Notes under the pieces: model-generated
Databases searched by the model: none
Seen by the model: the letters and a program-made list of their open reading frames with translations, nothing else
What the model was told of the DNA's origin: nothing
Origin: DASUPK01 sp963695675
Lineage (GTDB): Bacteria; Actinomycetota; Thermoleophilia; Solirubrobacterales; 70-9
Assembly (NCBI GenBank): GCA_963695675.1
Contig: CAVOGY010000003.1
Span: 124,001-188,000 of the forward strand
Direction of reading: 5' to 3'
Length of the DNA: 64,000 nucleotides
Translations under genes and position numbers: made by a program
Shown: piece after piece, positions 35,602-43,705 of the stretch
Position numbering within the stretch: position 1 is the stretch's first letter
How the letters are laid out: each line of letters opens with the position of its first letter

Positions 35602-36536
35602 GCGGTCAGCCACCGGCGGCCGTTCACGCGCGTGACCTAACCAAGCGCTACGGCGATCGAATCGCGGTAGCCGGCATCGACTTCGAGGTCGAGCCCGGGA
35701 TCTGCTTCGGCTTCCTCGGGCCCAACGGGGCGGGCAAGACGACGACGATGAAGATGATCTACGGGCTGGCGACCGTGGACGGCGGCGAGCTCAAGGTCCT
35801 GGGGATGGACGCCAATCGCGAGCGCCGCGAGATCAAGAGCCGGATCGGCGTCGTCCCCCAGGAGACCAACCTCGACGGAGACCTGACGGTGAGGGAGAAC
35901 CTGCTGCAGCAGGCGCGCTACTTCGGGATCGATGAGCAGAAGGCGGCCCGGCGGGCAACCGAGCTGCTCGAGTTCTCCCTGCTCTCAGACCGCGCGGACG
36001 ACCGCATTCATGCGCTCTCGGGCGGGATGAAGCGGCGGCTGCTGATCGCCCGCGCGCTCATGGGAGACCCCGAGCTTGTCGTCCTCGACGAGCCGACAAC
36101 GGGACTCGACCCGCAGGCCCGGCTCGCGGTCTGGGGTGCCCTGGATCGGTTGCGACGACGAGGTGTCACTCTGCTCCTCACCACCCACTACATGGAGGAG
36201 GCCGAGCGGCTCTGCGACCGTCTGGTGATCATGGACGAGGGCAGGATCGTCACCAACGGCAAGCCCTCGGACCTGGTCAGGAATCACGTCGGGCGCGAGG
36301 TGCTCGAGCTGCGGCTCGACGAGGGCTGCGACGCGGACAGGCTGGTCGGATCGCTCAACGGGCGGATCCAGGGCCACGACCTCTCCGAGCGCACGCTGAT
36401 GCTGTACGCCGAAAACGCCGAGGCGGTGCTCGAGCAGCTCGACCACGACGCGTATCCCACCGAGTCCGCGTTGGTCCGGCGGGCGACCCTCGAGGACGTG
36501 TTCCTCCGGCTGACGGGAAGGAGCCTGCGGGAGTAA
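35595..36536 (+). CDS. ABC transporter ATP-binding protein (ABC-2 exporter)
   Basis: 313 residues from GTG at 35595. Walker A FGFLGPNGAGKTTTMKMI, Q loop GVVPQETNLDGDLTVRENLL, signature ALSGGMKRRLLIARAL, Walker B LVVLDEPTTGLDPQARLAVW, H loop LLTTHYMEEAERL, then a C-terminal domain of about 80 residues (DrrA/NodI-like). Pairs with the permease that follows. Substrate unknown; NodI/DrrA relatives export lipids, polysaccharides or drugs. Confidence 0.93.
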   Translation: MLGGQPPAAVHARDLTKRYGDRIAVAGIDFEVEPGICFGFLGPNGAGKTTTMKMIYGLATVDGGELKVLGMDANRERREIKSRIGVVPQETNLDGDLTVRENLLQQARYFGIDEQKAARRATELLEFSLLSDRADDRIHALSGGMKRRLLIARALMGDPELVVLDEPTTGLDPQARLAVWGALDRLRRRGVTLLLTTHYMEEAERLCDRLVIMDEGRIVTNGKPSDLVRNHVGREVLELRLDEGCDADRLVGSLNGRIQGHDLSERTLMLYAENAEAVLEQLDHDAYPTESALVRRATLEDVFLRLTGRSLRE

Positions 36537-36596
36537 TGGCGATGCTCGAGGAACCCGGCTACGCGGGCCTCGGCCCGCGCCTGCCCGCTACGCGAC

Positions 36597-37361
36597 TTGG
36601 TTCCCGTCCCCCGGCTCGCCGGCGCGGTCTGGCTGCGCAACGCCCGCGTCTTCTCGAAGCTCTGGCGCGGCGCGCTGCTACCCACGTTCCTAGACCCATT
36701 CCTCTACCTCCTCGCGCTCGGCTTCGGGCTCGGCACCTACGTCGCCCACATCAACGGCATTCCCTACAAGGACTTCATTGCGCCGGGCCTGATCGCCTCG
36801 GCGGCGATGTGGTCCTCCGCCTTCGAGACGACCTACAACGTTTACTTCCGGATGAACGAGCTGAAGCTCTACGACAACGTGCTCTCGACGCCGGTCGAGG
36901 TGCAGGATCTGGTGGCCGGGGACCTGGCCTGGAGCGCGAGCCGAGCGACCGTGTACGGGATCGTCGTCCTCGCGGTCGTCGCCATCTTCGGCCTGATCTC
37001 CTCGTGGTGGGCGCTGCTGATCCCGCCCTTCGTCCTCCTCGGCGGGCTCTGCTTCTCGGTGATCGGCTACACGTTCACGGCGCTGATCCCGAAGATCGAC
37101 TTCTACTCGTACTTCTTCACCCTCGGGATCACCCCGATGTTCCTGTTCTCGGGGATCTTCTTCCCGTTCAACCAGCTGCCCGACTGGGTCAGCGTGGTCG
37201 CCTGGTTCCTGCCGCTCTACCACCTGGTCGAGATCACCCGGGGGCTCGCGACCGGCCCCGAGTTCTGGTCGATCGTCGGCAACGCCGCGTGGCTTGCGGT
37301 GGTGAGCGCGGCGCTTTTCACGATTCCGGTGCGCGCGCTCCGGAAGAAGCTCGTCGCCTAG
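36597..37361 (+). CDS. ABC-2 type permease (NodJ/DrrB-like)
   Basis: 254 residues from a TTG, six membrane helices: RGALLPTFLDPFLYLLALGF, LIASAAMWSSAFETTYNV, VYGIVVLAVVAIFGLISSW, PFVLLGGLCFSVIGYTF, LGITPMFLFSGIFFPFN and a last one near AWLAVVSAALFTIPV. The segment LFSGIFFPFNQLPDWVSVVAWFLPLYHLVE (here in part: FLFSGIFFPFNQLPDWV) is typical of NodJ. An ATG at 36536 overlapping the ATPase stop (TAATG) is the more natural start, but reaching this frame from it needs one base change between 36,540 and 36,595. Confidence 0.88.
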   Translation: MVPVPRLAGAVWLRNARVFSKLWRGALLPTFLDPFLYLLALGFGLGTYVAHINGIPYKDFIAPGLIASAAMWSSAFETTYNVYFRMNELKLYDNVLSTPVEVQDLVAGDLAWSASRATVYGIVVLAVVAIFGLISSWWALLIPPFVLLGGLCFSVIGYTFTALIPKIDFYSYFFTLGITPMFLFSGIFFPFNQLPDWVSVVAWFLPLYHLVEITRGLATGPEFWSIVGNAAWLAVVSAALFTIPVRALRKKLVA

Positions 37362-37445
37362 GCGGCTCGACGCCCGTGAACCGTGCGCGCACTGCGCGGC
37401 AGGTAGAGGCGCCGCCTGAGGACGTCATGACGCCGATGGATCGGG

Positions 37446-37451
37446 CACAAT
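37446..37451 (+). promoter_or_regulatory. -10 box of the L,D-transpeptidase gene
   Basis: CACAAT lies 8 bases before the GTG at 37460, supporting that start over ATG codons at 37427 and 37436. Confidence 0.45.
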
Positions 37452-37459
37452 GCCGCGAC

Positions 37460-38371
37460 GTGAATCGGCGGGGAGGACTCTTCATCGCGCTCATTGGCGT
37501 CGCCGCCGCGCTGGCAATTCCTGTCGCCTCGGCGAGCGCGGCCACGGGGCCGCCGACCCTCAACCTGAACGGGCCCAAGAGCCCGGGGCTGCTCGACAAG
37601 GTGTCGGCGGTCGGCCAGCTGCCGGGGGCGGTGCCGAGCGACCAGGTGACGGTCACCGTCCAGGCCAGCGGCCGTACCGTGGAGAAGAAGCAGATCGGTG
37701 TCGGTGCCGACGGGAAGTTCTCCTTCCCGTTCGTGATCGACTCGTGCTGCAACTACGAGGTGACCGCCACCAGCGGCGGGAAGAACTCATCGGCAGAGCG
37801 CTTCTCGGTGAGCGTGCCGAAGCACCTCGGCAAGGGGCCGGTGACGCGCCTCTACAACCAGTCCCTGGTCGACGCGGGCTACTACCTCGGCCCACACGTA
37901 AGCGGCCACCTCACGCTCGGATCGCGGCTTGCCACCCTCGCCTTCCGCAAGGTCAACAAGATGGCGAGGAACTACAGCTACAAGCCGGTGATCTTCCGCA
38001 AGCTGCTGATGGGCCGCGGCGACTTCCGGCCGCGCTACCACGCGGGCCATCACGTCGAGGTCGACATCTCGCGGCAGGTGATGGCGCTGGTCGACGGCGA
38101 CAACGTCGTCGCGACCTTCCACGTCTCGACCGGGAAGCCGTCGACCCCGACCGTTCGCGGGACCTACCACTTCTACTCGAAGACCCCCGGGTACAACTCC
38201 CACGGGATGTACTACTCCGTCTACTTCATCCGGGGATACGCCACGCACGGCTACAACCCCGTGCCCACGCACGAGGCCGCCAGCCACGGCTGCGTCAGGA
38301 ACCCGATCCCGTTCTCGGTCTACATCTACAACTGGATCCATCTCGGCGATGCGATCCACGTCTACAACTAG
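37460..38371 (+). CDS. Secreted L,D-transpeptidase (YkuD family)
   Basis: 303 residues with a signal peptide (NRRGGLFIALIGVAAALAI ... ASASA). An Ig-like domain (about 35-125) precedes the catalytic domain, where GYATHGYNPVPTHEAASHGC and the following VRNP give the HxxxxxxSHGC-R active-site motif with the catalytic Cys. Makes 3-3 peptidoglycan cross-links or attaches proteins. The segment SRQVMALVDGDNVVATFHVS starts the YkuD fold. GTG start chosen from the -10 box and the signal peptide. Confidence 0.9.
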   Translation: MNRRGGLFIALIGVAAALAIPVASASAATGPPTLNLNGPKSPGLLDKVSAVGQLPGAVPSDQVTVTVQASGRTVEKKQIGVGADGKFSFPFVIDSCCNYEVTATSGGKNSSAERFSVSVPKHLGKGPVTRLYNQSLVDAGYYLGPHVSGHLTLGSRLATLAFRKVNKMARNYSYKPVIFRKLLMGRGDFRPRYHAGHHVEVDISRQVMALVDGDNVVATFHVSTGKPSTPTVRGTYHFYSKTPGYNSHGMYYSVYFIRGYATHGYNPVPTHEAASHGCVRNPIPFSVYIYNWIHLGDAIHVYN

Positions 38372-38431
38372 CGCCGGACCCAGCACGTAAATCTCGCCGC
38401 GATGAGGCTGGGGAGCGGCCTGGTGGCCGCT

Positions 38432-38437
38432 TAGGAT
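38432..38437 (+). promoter_or_regulatory. -10 box of pyrE, leaderless
   Basis: TAGGAT lies 7 bases before the ATG at 38445. It overlaps an upstream ATG at 38436, which therefore is not the likely start. Confidence 0.6.
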
Positions 38438-38444
38438 GCGCCGG

Positions 38445-39014
38445 ATGCCGGCTGACGCCGAAGGCGCCCGCGACACGCTGCTCGCCGAGTTGCGGGAGCA
38501 CGCCCTGGTGATCGGCGAGGTGACGCTCTCGAGCGGTCGGACGGCGCAGTACTACGTCGACGCCAAACGGGCGCTTCTGCGCCCGCGCGCGTTCCGGGCG
38601 GCGGGCGAGCTGATCGCCGCCGAGGCCGGCGAGCGCGGCGCTACCGCCGTCGGGGGCATGACGATGGGGGCCGACCCGCTCGCCTGCGCCGCGATCGGCT
38701 CGGATGGCGGCGACGGGCTGGTGGCCTTCTTCGTTCGCAAGGAGCGAAAGCCGCACGGCCTGCAGCGCTGGATCGAGGGACCGGAGCTCTCCGCCGGCAC
38801 CCGTTGCCTGGTGGTCGAAGACGTCGTCACCACCGGGGGATCAACCGTGGGCGCGATCGAGCGGATCAAGGAGGAGGGACTCGAGGTCGCGGGGGTGACC
38901 GCGGTGGTGGATCGGCTCGCGGGCGGAGCGGAGGCGATCGAGAAGGCGGCCGGCGCGCCCTACCGCCCGCTGCTCACGATCGACGACCTCTACCCGAACA
39001 GGCCGGACAAATGA
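38445..39014 (+). CDS. pyrE: Orotate phosphoribosyltransferase
   Basis: 189 residues. Transfers phosphoribosyl from PRPP to orotate in UMP synthesis. PRPP-binding motif CLVVEDVVTTGGSTVGAIER (about residues 122-141), catalytic loop with RKERKPHGLQRWIEG, and the N-terminal LSSGRTAQYYVDAKRAL. Monocistronic, with its own promoter box. The stop codon is part of a hairpin repeat. Confidence 0.93.
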   Translation: MPADAEGARDTLLAELREHALVIGEVTLSSGRTAQYYVDAKRALLRPRAFRAAGELIAAEAGERGATAVGGMTMGADPLACAAIGSDGGDGLVAFFVRKERKPHGLQRWIEGPELSAGTRCLVVEDVVTTGGSTVGAIERIKEEGLEVAGVTAVVDRLAGGAEAIEKAAGAPYRPLLTIDDLYPNRPDK

Positions 39015-39046
39015 GAGGGTGCGCGACCGCGCAATCCGGCTAGTGG
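39012..39046 (+). repeat. Interspersed hairpin repeat, copy 6
   Basis: GAGAGGGTGCGCG, loop ACC, GCGCAATCCGGCTAGTGG. It begins with the pyrE stop codon and ends 1 base before the stop of the convergent gene, filling the whole interval. Confidence 0.7.
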
Positions 39047-39550
39047 TTATTCACCGATCAGGATCTGCGGCTCGACCCCACCCTCGATCGCCGGCCCGGC
39101 TGTGATCGTGTAGGTGCCCGGCTCGGTGATCTGCACCGTGCCGACCAAGGCGCGGCTCCAGCCACTGCCTGTGTCGACCGAGGAGCCCATTCCCCGGAAT
39201 CCGGGGCCCTTGATCTCGAGCCGCTCGCCCGATGCCCCCTTGACCTCGACCTGGAGGGCGGCCGGGACGTAGAAGTCGATCGGGCCATCGCCGCCGCCTG
39301 CGGCTTTGTAGGCCTCCTGGTACGAGATCTTCACCCTGCCTGCGGGCACGGTGATCTCGGTCTCGCCGGGGATCGGGAAGGAGCCGTAGTCGTCGGCCGT
39401 GGCACGTCCCTTGAAGACCCGGTAGAGGACATAGGCGTCGAACGCCAGGAACGCGATCACGCCGATCACGATCAGGGCAGCGACCACTCGCACGAGCATA
39501 TGCCCGGCCGCCCCGCGAGACAACGCGAATTGCGAGGATGCCCCGCTCAT
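39047..39550 (-). CDS. Single-pass membrane protein of unknown function
   Basis: 167 residues from ATG 39550, or about 150 from an in-frame ATG at 39499 just before the membrane helix (VRVVAALIVIGVIAFLAFDAYVLY). The external part is a beta-rich domain (GETEITVPAGRVKISYQEA, LQVEVKGASGERLEIKGPG, GTVQITEPGTYTITAGPA) resembling small immunoglobulin-like or jelly-roll folds. No family recognised. The upstream start would collide with the divergent gene, which favours 39499. Confidence 0.7.
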   Translation of the reverse strand: MSGASSQFALSRGAAGHMLVRVVAALIVIGVIAFLAFDAYVLYRVFKGRATADDYGSFPIPGETEITVPAGRVKISYQEAYKAAGGGDGPIDFYVPAALQVEVKGASGERLEIKGPGFRGMGSSVDTGSGWSRALVGTVQITEPGTYTITAGPAIEGGVEPQILIGE

Positions 39551-39554
39551 GCTC

Positions 39555-39583
39555 GATGTCAGGGTGCGTGACAGCGCCGATCA
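39555..39583 (+). repeat. Interspersed hairpin repeat, degenerate half copy 7
   Basis: CAGGGTGCGTGACAGCGCCGA matches the 5' two thirds of copy 2 (GAGGGCGCGCGACAGCGCGA). A further fragment, AGCGCGACCCCCGTGAG, begins at 39597. The element lies between divergent genes. Confidence 0.4.
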
Positions 39584-39608
39584 AAGAGCGCACGCAAGCG
39601 CGACCCCC

Positions 39609-41343
39609 GTGAGACCCGTTGGGGTCGATCGCCGCGAGGTGGTGCTCGCGGCGCTGGGCTCCTGCCTGCTCGCGGTCGTGATGACCTGGCCGCTGCTGAT
39701 CCACCTCGGGAGCGTGGTGCCGCGCGACATCGGTGATCCGCTCGCCGAGGCCTGGCAGCCGGCGTGGGGCGGGCACGCCCTGCTCCACCAGCCGCTTCAC
39801 TTCTTCGACGCCAACCGCTTCTGGCCGCTCAAGGACTCCCTCGCCTTCGGCGACGCCCTGATCGGCTACGCGCCGACGGGCATCATCGGCAGCGGGCCGC
39901 ACGCTGCGATGGTCCGCTACGACCTGCTCTTCATCTTCGCCTACGCGCTGGCGTTCTTCGGCGCCTATCTGCTCGCGCGCGAGATCGGCCTGAGCCCTGC
40001 CGGAGCCGCGATCGCGGGTGCGGCATTCGCCTTCGCGCCCTACAGGCTCGAACAGGACGGCCATCTGCAGGTGATCTCGAGCGGCGGGATCCCGCTGGCG
40101 ATCGCGTTCGCGGTGCGCGGGATCCGGCTGAAGCGGCCGTGGTGGCTGTTCTGGGCCTGGGTGGTGGCGGCCTGGCAGGTCTCGATCGGCTGGGTGCTCG
40201 GCCTGCCGTTCGCCTACGGGCTCGCCGGTGCTGTTGCGATCGGGGTGGTGGCCTGGCTGGTCCAGGGCAGGCCACCACTCCCGCGGCGGGTGATCGTCGC
40301 CGGGGCGGCGGGCGCCGTTGTCTTCATCGCAATCTGCCTACTGGATTGCGCACCCATATCTCTACATCGCGGACAACTTCCCGGCCGCGAAGCGGAGCCC
40401 CCACGAGGTCGCCGCCTTCTCCGGGCCGCTCAAGGTCCTTCTCACCGCACCAGAGGAGAACTTCGTCTGGGGCGCGGCTACGGCCGGCATTCGCGACCAC
40501 CTCACCACCTGGCAGGAGAAGACGCTCTTCCCGGGCGCGGTGATCCTGATCCTGGCGCTCATCGGCCTGTGGTCGAGCAGCCTCAGCCGGCGCTGGCGGA
40601 TCGGGCTGGGGATCGCGGCTGTGGCGCTCATCGTGCTCGAGCTCGGCTTCCGCGAGGAGGGTGGGCTGCTCTGGCCCTACCGGATCCTCTACGACGCGCT
40701 GCCCGGCTGGGACGCGATCCGCACTCCGGGGCGCCTGGCGACCTTCTCGTCGCTGCCGCTCGCCCTCCTGGCCGCCGCCGGCGGTGAGGCCTTGCTGCGC
40801 TGGGCCCGCCGCAGCCGGCTTCCCGCCTGGTCTCCCGCAGCCGTGGCGGGCCTGCTGGTCTTGGCGATCGTCACCGAGGGCCGCAGCCTGCCGTTCGATC
40901 CATTCGACAACCAGGCGATGCCAGAGGTTCCGCCGGCCCAGGCCTCCCCAACGGCGATTCCGACACCCCAGCTGCACCTGCCGGCGCTCACGGCGAAGCA
41001 GAACCGCGCCTACCAGCTGGCGTCCAGCGACGGGTTCCCCGACATCGTCAACGGCCGCGCCAGCACCAATCCCACCGTGGTGCTGAATCTGGTCCGCGAC
41101 ATGGCGAACTTCCCCGACGCTGCGACCGTCCGCGAGCTGCAGGAGTACGGCGTGCGGACGGTGGTCCTCCACCTCGGCCTCACCCTGGGCACGCCGCAGG
41201 CGGGCGTGGCCCGCAAGTCGATCAAGGGGCTGCCGCTGACCGCCTGCCGGCTGCCCGGCCTGGTGGTCTACGAGGTCGGCTCGTCGAACGCGAGCCCGGG
41301 GCCGAGCGCCGGCTCGCGCGCCGGCGCCTGCGACTTCGGCTGA
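39609..41343 (+). CDS. Polytopic membrane protein, GT-C glycosyltransferase-like, frameshifted
   Basis: About 577 residues once a frame break near 40,340 is corrected: before it the frame reads VVFIAICLL, after it SAYWIAHPYLYIADNF. About eleven membrane helices and a periplasmic C-terminal domain with LPGWDAIRTPGRLATFSSL and VRELQEYGVRTVVLHLG. The first loop VVPRDIGDPLAEAWQPAWGG with acidic residues after helix 1 is the pattern of GT-C enzymes that use polyprenyl-phosphate sugars. Start uncertain: GTG 39609 is preferred because the upstream ATG at 39549 reads through repeat fragments. The 3' end overlaps the convergent gene by 76 bases. Confidence 0.7.
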
Positions 41344-43082
41344 GTGCGGCCCTCGCGCACCCGGAGGGCGGTCAGAGTCAGCAGCGAGAGCAGGACGCCC
41401 GCCGCGATCAGCCAAAGGGCGGACGAGTTCCCGCGGTTGAGGAAGCTGATCTCGGACTTGGCCAGCGAGGGGGCGATCGCCGCGACGCAGGCCCAGCCGA
41501 TCACCGCGGGCACGGCCAGGCGGTAGTCGGCAAAGAGAGTGGCCGGTGTCGCTCGGACGGCGAGGACGATGGCGATCGCCACAGCGGCGAGGAAGGGCGC
41601 GAGCGCAAGCCAGGCGTTGGTTACGCCGAGGGCGGTGAGGACGGTGTGCTCGAGCCTGCCCTGGACGAGCCAGTCGGCCCAGGTGCCGACACCCTGCTTG
41701 CCGAGCAGCGGATAGGTGAGGGTGCCGGCCAGCATGAAGACCGCCGAGGGGATAGCGAGGCCCAGGGTGAGCGCGGGCAGGCGCCGGTAGGCGAAGGCCA
41801 GCCCGATCGCGAGGAAGGGCAGCGCCGGGATCAGGAAGCGCGGGCCCGGCGTGCCGCCGCCGAATGGCAGCCAGTAGCCGGAGTTGTAGATGAAGTAGAC
41901 GGCGACGATCGCGAGGATGGTGTTGGCCTCGGCGCGGTGGCGGCGACGCATCAGAAAGACCCCGACCACCGCCATGACCATGATCGGTGTGAGCACCAGC
42001 AGCCCGCGACCCGCGAAGAGCAGGTCGGTGGCGCTGTCGAAGCGGGGGGCGGTGATGCCGAAGAAGCCGTGGCTGTTGAGGCCGAGCGTGTCGTGCCCGC
42101 TGGCGCCGGGGAAGGCGACGGCGTCGCCATAGGCCAGCTTGAGCGGGTTGCCGAAGGCCCACAGATTGAAGGCGAGCATCGGGGCGGCTCCGAGGACGGC
42201 GCCGCCGGCGTAGGCCGCGGCGCGGCGGAGCATGATGCGAGGACGCGCCCCAGCGCGACCCGTTTTATGCGGGCGGGCGAGGGCATAGGCGATCAGCACG
42301 ACGCCGACCAGCCCGGTCTGGAACTCGAAGGTGACCGCGAGGCCGGCCAGCAGCCCGGCGCCGAACACCATCGACCGGCGCATGGGGCCGTCCCGCTCCT
42401 TCATCAGGACGCAGAACGCGGCGAAGGCGAGGGCGGCGGAGATCACGTGCGAGAAGAACTCCGCGGCGAAGGTCATCACGACCGTCGCCAGGCCGAGGGT
42501 GATCGCGGCGGCGGTCCCGTAGCCGGGCACGAACCTGTCCCCGGCCCAGCGCACGCCCAGCAGGAGCAGCACTCCCGGTATCACCGCCGCGATCAGCGTG
42601 AGCGCCCAGACGATCGGCGTTTCGCCCTCGACTCTGGCCTGGACGCGCATGCCGCGCTCGACGTCGTAGCCGTAGTTCTCGAGCGGCACGACGCTGTCGG
42701 GATGCCATTTCGGATGTGCGGTTCGCCGCTCGTTCTCGACGGCGGCGCGGGCGAGCTTCTGCCCGCCGACGGCGTCGATCGCCAGGTAGAAGGGGGTCGT
42801 GAGCGCGGCCACGCCCGGGCTCTTCACCGAGTAGAAGTGCCCATCCACCCAGGCCTTGTCGTTGGTCTCCCAGTGCCACGGGTCGATCTGCGCCTGGCCG
42901 TCGGCGAAGGCGCGAACCTGGCCGAAGTGGGCGACCTGCGCCCAGCCGATCTGGTGCATGACCATGCCCCAGGCGAAGCCGAGCGTGACCACGGCGGCGA
43001 CGCCGGGGCGCGAGCGGATTGATGCGAGGGTGCTCCGCAAGGAGCAACCCGTTTTGTGAAGTGTCTGTCGCAGGCGCCTCAT
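41268..43082 (-). CDS. Polytopic membrane protein, GT-C-like, carrying two hairpin repeats
   Basis: 604 residues from an ATG that overlaps the methyltransferase stop (ATGA). About twelve membrane helices; large first loop with QIDPWHWETNDKAWVDGHFY, SVKSPGVAALTTPFYL and ENYGYDVERGM, resembling GT-C mannosyl or arabinosyl transferases. Two dispersed hairpin repeats lie in the coding sequence in the same frame: one encodes HKTGCSLRSTLAS near residue 10, the other HKTGRAGARPRI in a cytoplasmic loop near residue 274. Cotranscribed with the methyltransferase and GT2 gene upstream, which suggests surface polysaccharide or glycolipid assembly. Confidence 0.78.
   Translation of the reverse strand: MRRLRQTLHKTGCSLRSTLASIRSRPGVAAVVTLGFAWGMVMHQIGWAQVAHFGQVRAFADGQAQIDPWHWETNDKAWVDGHFYSVKSPGVAALTTPFYLAIDAVGGQKLARAAVENERRTAHPKWHPDSVVPLENYGYDVERGMRVQARVEGETPIVWALTLIAAVIPGVLLLLGVRWAGDRFVPGYGTAAAITLGLATVVMTFAAEFFSHVISAALAFAAFCVLMKERDGPMRRSMVFGAGLLAGLAVTFEFQTGLVGVVLIAYALARPHKTGRAGARPRIMLRRAAAYAGGAVLGAAPMLAFNLWAFGNPLKLAYGDAVAFPGASGHDTLGLNSHGFFGITAPRFDSATDLLFAGRGLLVLTPIMVMAVVGVFLMRRRHRAEANTILAIVAVYFIYNSGYWLPFGGGTPGPRFLIPALPFLAIGLAFAYRRLPALTLGLAIPSAVFMLAGTLTYPLLGKQGVGTWADWLVQGRLEHTVLTALGVTNAWLALAPFLAAVAIAIVLAVRATPATLFADYRLAVPAVIGWACVAAIAPSLAKSEISFLNRGNSSALWLIAAGVLLSLLTLTALRVREGRTQPKSQAPAREPALGPGLAFDEPTS
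42234..42269 (+). repeat. Interspersed hairpin repeat, copy 8, inside a coding sequence
   Basis: GATGCGAGGACGCGC, loop CCCA, GCGCGACCCGTTTTATG. 36 bases, so it adds 12 codons without a frame change. It lies antisense to the gene and encodes HKTGRAGARPRI. Confidence 0.8.
43021..43058 (+). repeat. Interspersed hairpin repeat, copy 9, near the 5' end of a coding sequence
   Basis: GATGCGAGGGTGCTCC, loop GCAA, GGAGCAACCCGTTTTGTG. The stem is 9 bp with a bulged A, the best formed of the family. Antisense to the GT-C-like gene; it encodes HKTGCSLRSTLAS at its N-terminus. Confidence 0.82.
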
Positions 43083-43705
43083 GAGGGCGGCGATTGTACG
43101 CGGCAGAGCGCCATCGTCCACGGGATCGGGCTGCGCACATCGACTACCTCGAAACGACTCTCGAGAAACCGCAAGAAGCCTCGCTTCGACCAGTGATTGA
43201 GGTGCCCGGGAGTGTTGCCGAGCGCGCCGACGTACGTGAGCCGGGCCAGGTTGAGCGCGCGCCAGAGCGGCTCACGGGGGACGCTCGCGATCAGCCACGG
43301 CCGGGCGAGCCGAGCGAGCACTTCGAGGGCGCGGTCCGGGTCTGAGAGATGCTCGAGGACCTCGCAGCAGACCACGAGCTCGGCGGCATGGCGGGCGGGG
43401 TCGAGCTCCTCGACCGCGCTCACCTCGAACTCGATCTCGACGCCGGCGGCCCGGGCCCGCTGCCGTGCCTCCTCGAGCACCGCCGGAAACGCGTCACTGC
43501 CGCGTACGCGGAGCCCGTTGCGGGCCAGCCTGATCGCGAGCTCGCCCTCGCCGCAACCCACCTCATGAGCCTCGTTGACGCCGGAGCGCTCGACCAGCTC
43601 GTCGAGGTTCGACATGAACCCGGCGACCAGGCGACGGGCGACCGGGTTGGACGTCCCGTACTTGTCGTAGACGTTCCCGCCCGCCTCGGCGGTGGCGACG
43701 CTCAC
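43079..43705 (-). CDS. SAM-dependent methyltransferase (class I)
   Basis: 208 residues from a GTG that overlaps the GT2 stop as GTGA. Motif I is HEVGCGEGELAIRLARNGLR, followed by SDAFPAVLEEARQRARAAG and the UbiG/Methyltransf_11-type VVCCEVLEHLSDPDRALEVL. Probably methylates a sugar or lipid intermediate made by its neighbours; substrate unknown. It sits between a GT2 glycosyltransferase and a polytopic GT-C-like gene, all overlapping by 4 bases. Confidence 0.88.
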   Translation of the reverse strand: MSVATAEAGGNVYDKYGTSNPVARRLVAGFMSNLDELVERSGVNEAHEVGCGEGELAIRLARNGLRVRGSDAFPAVLEEARQRARAAGVEIEFEVSAVEELDPARHAAELVVCCEVLEHLSDPDRALEVLARLARPWLIASVPREPLWRALNLARLTYVGALGNTPGHLNHWSKRGFLRFLESRFEVVDVRSPIPWTMALCRVQSPPS

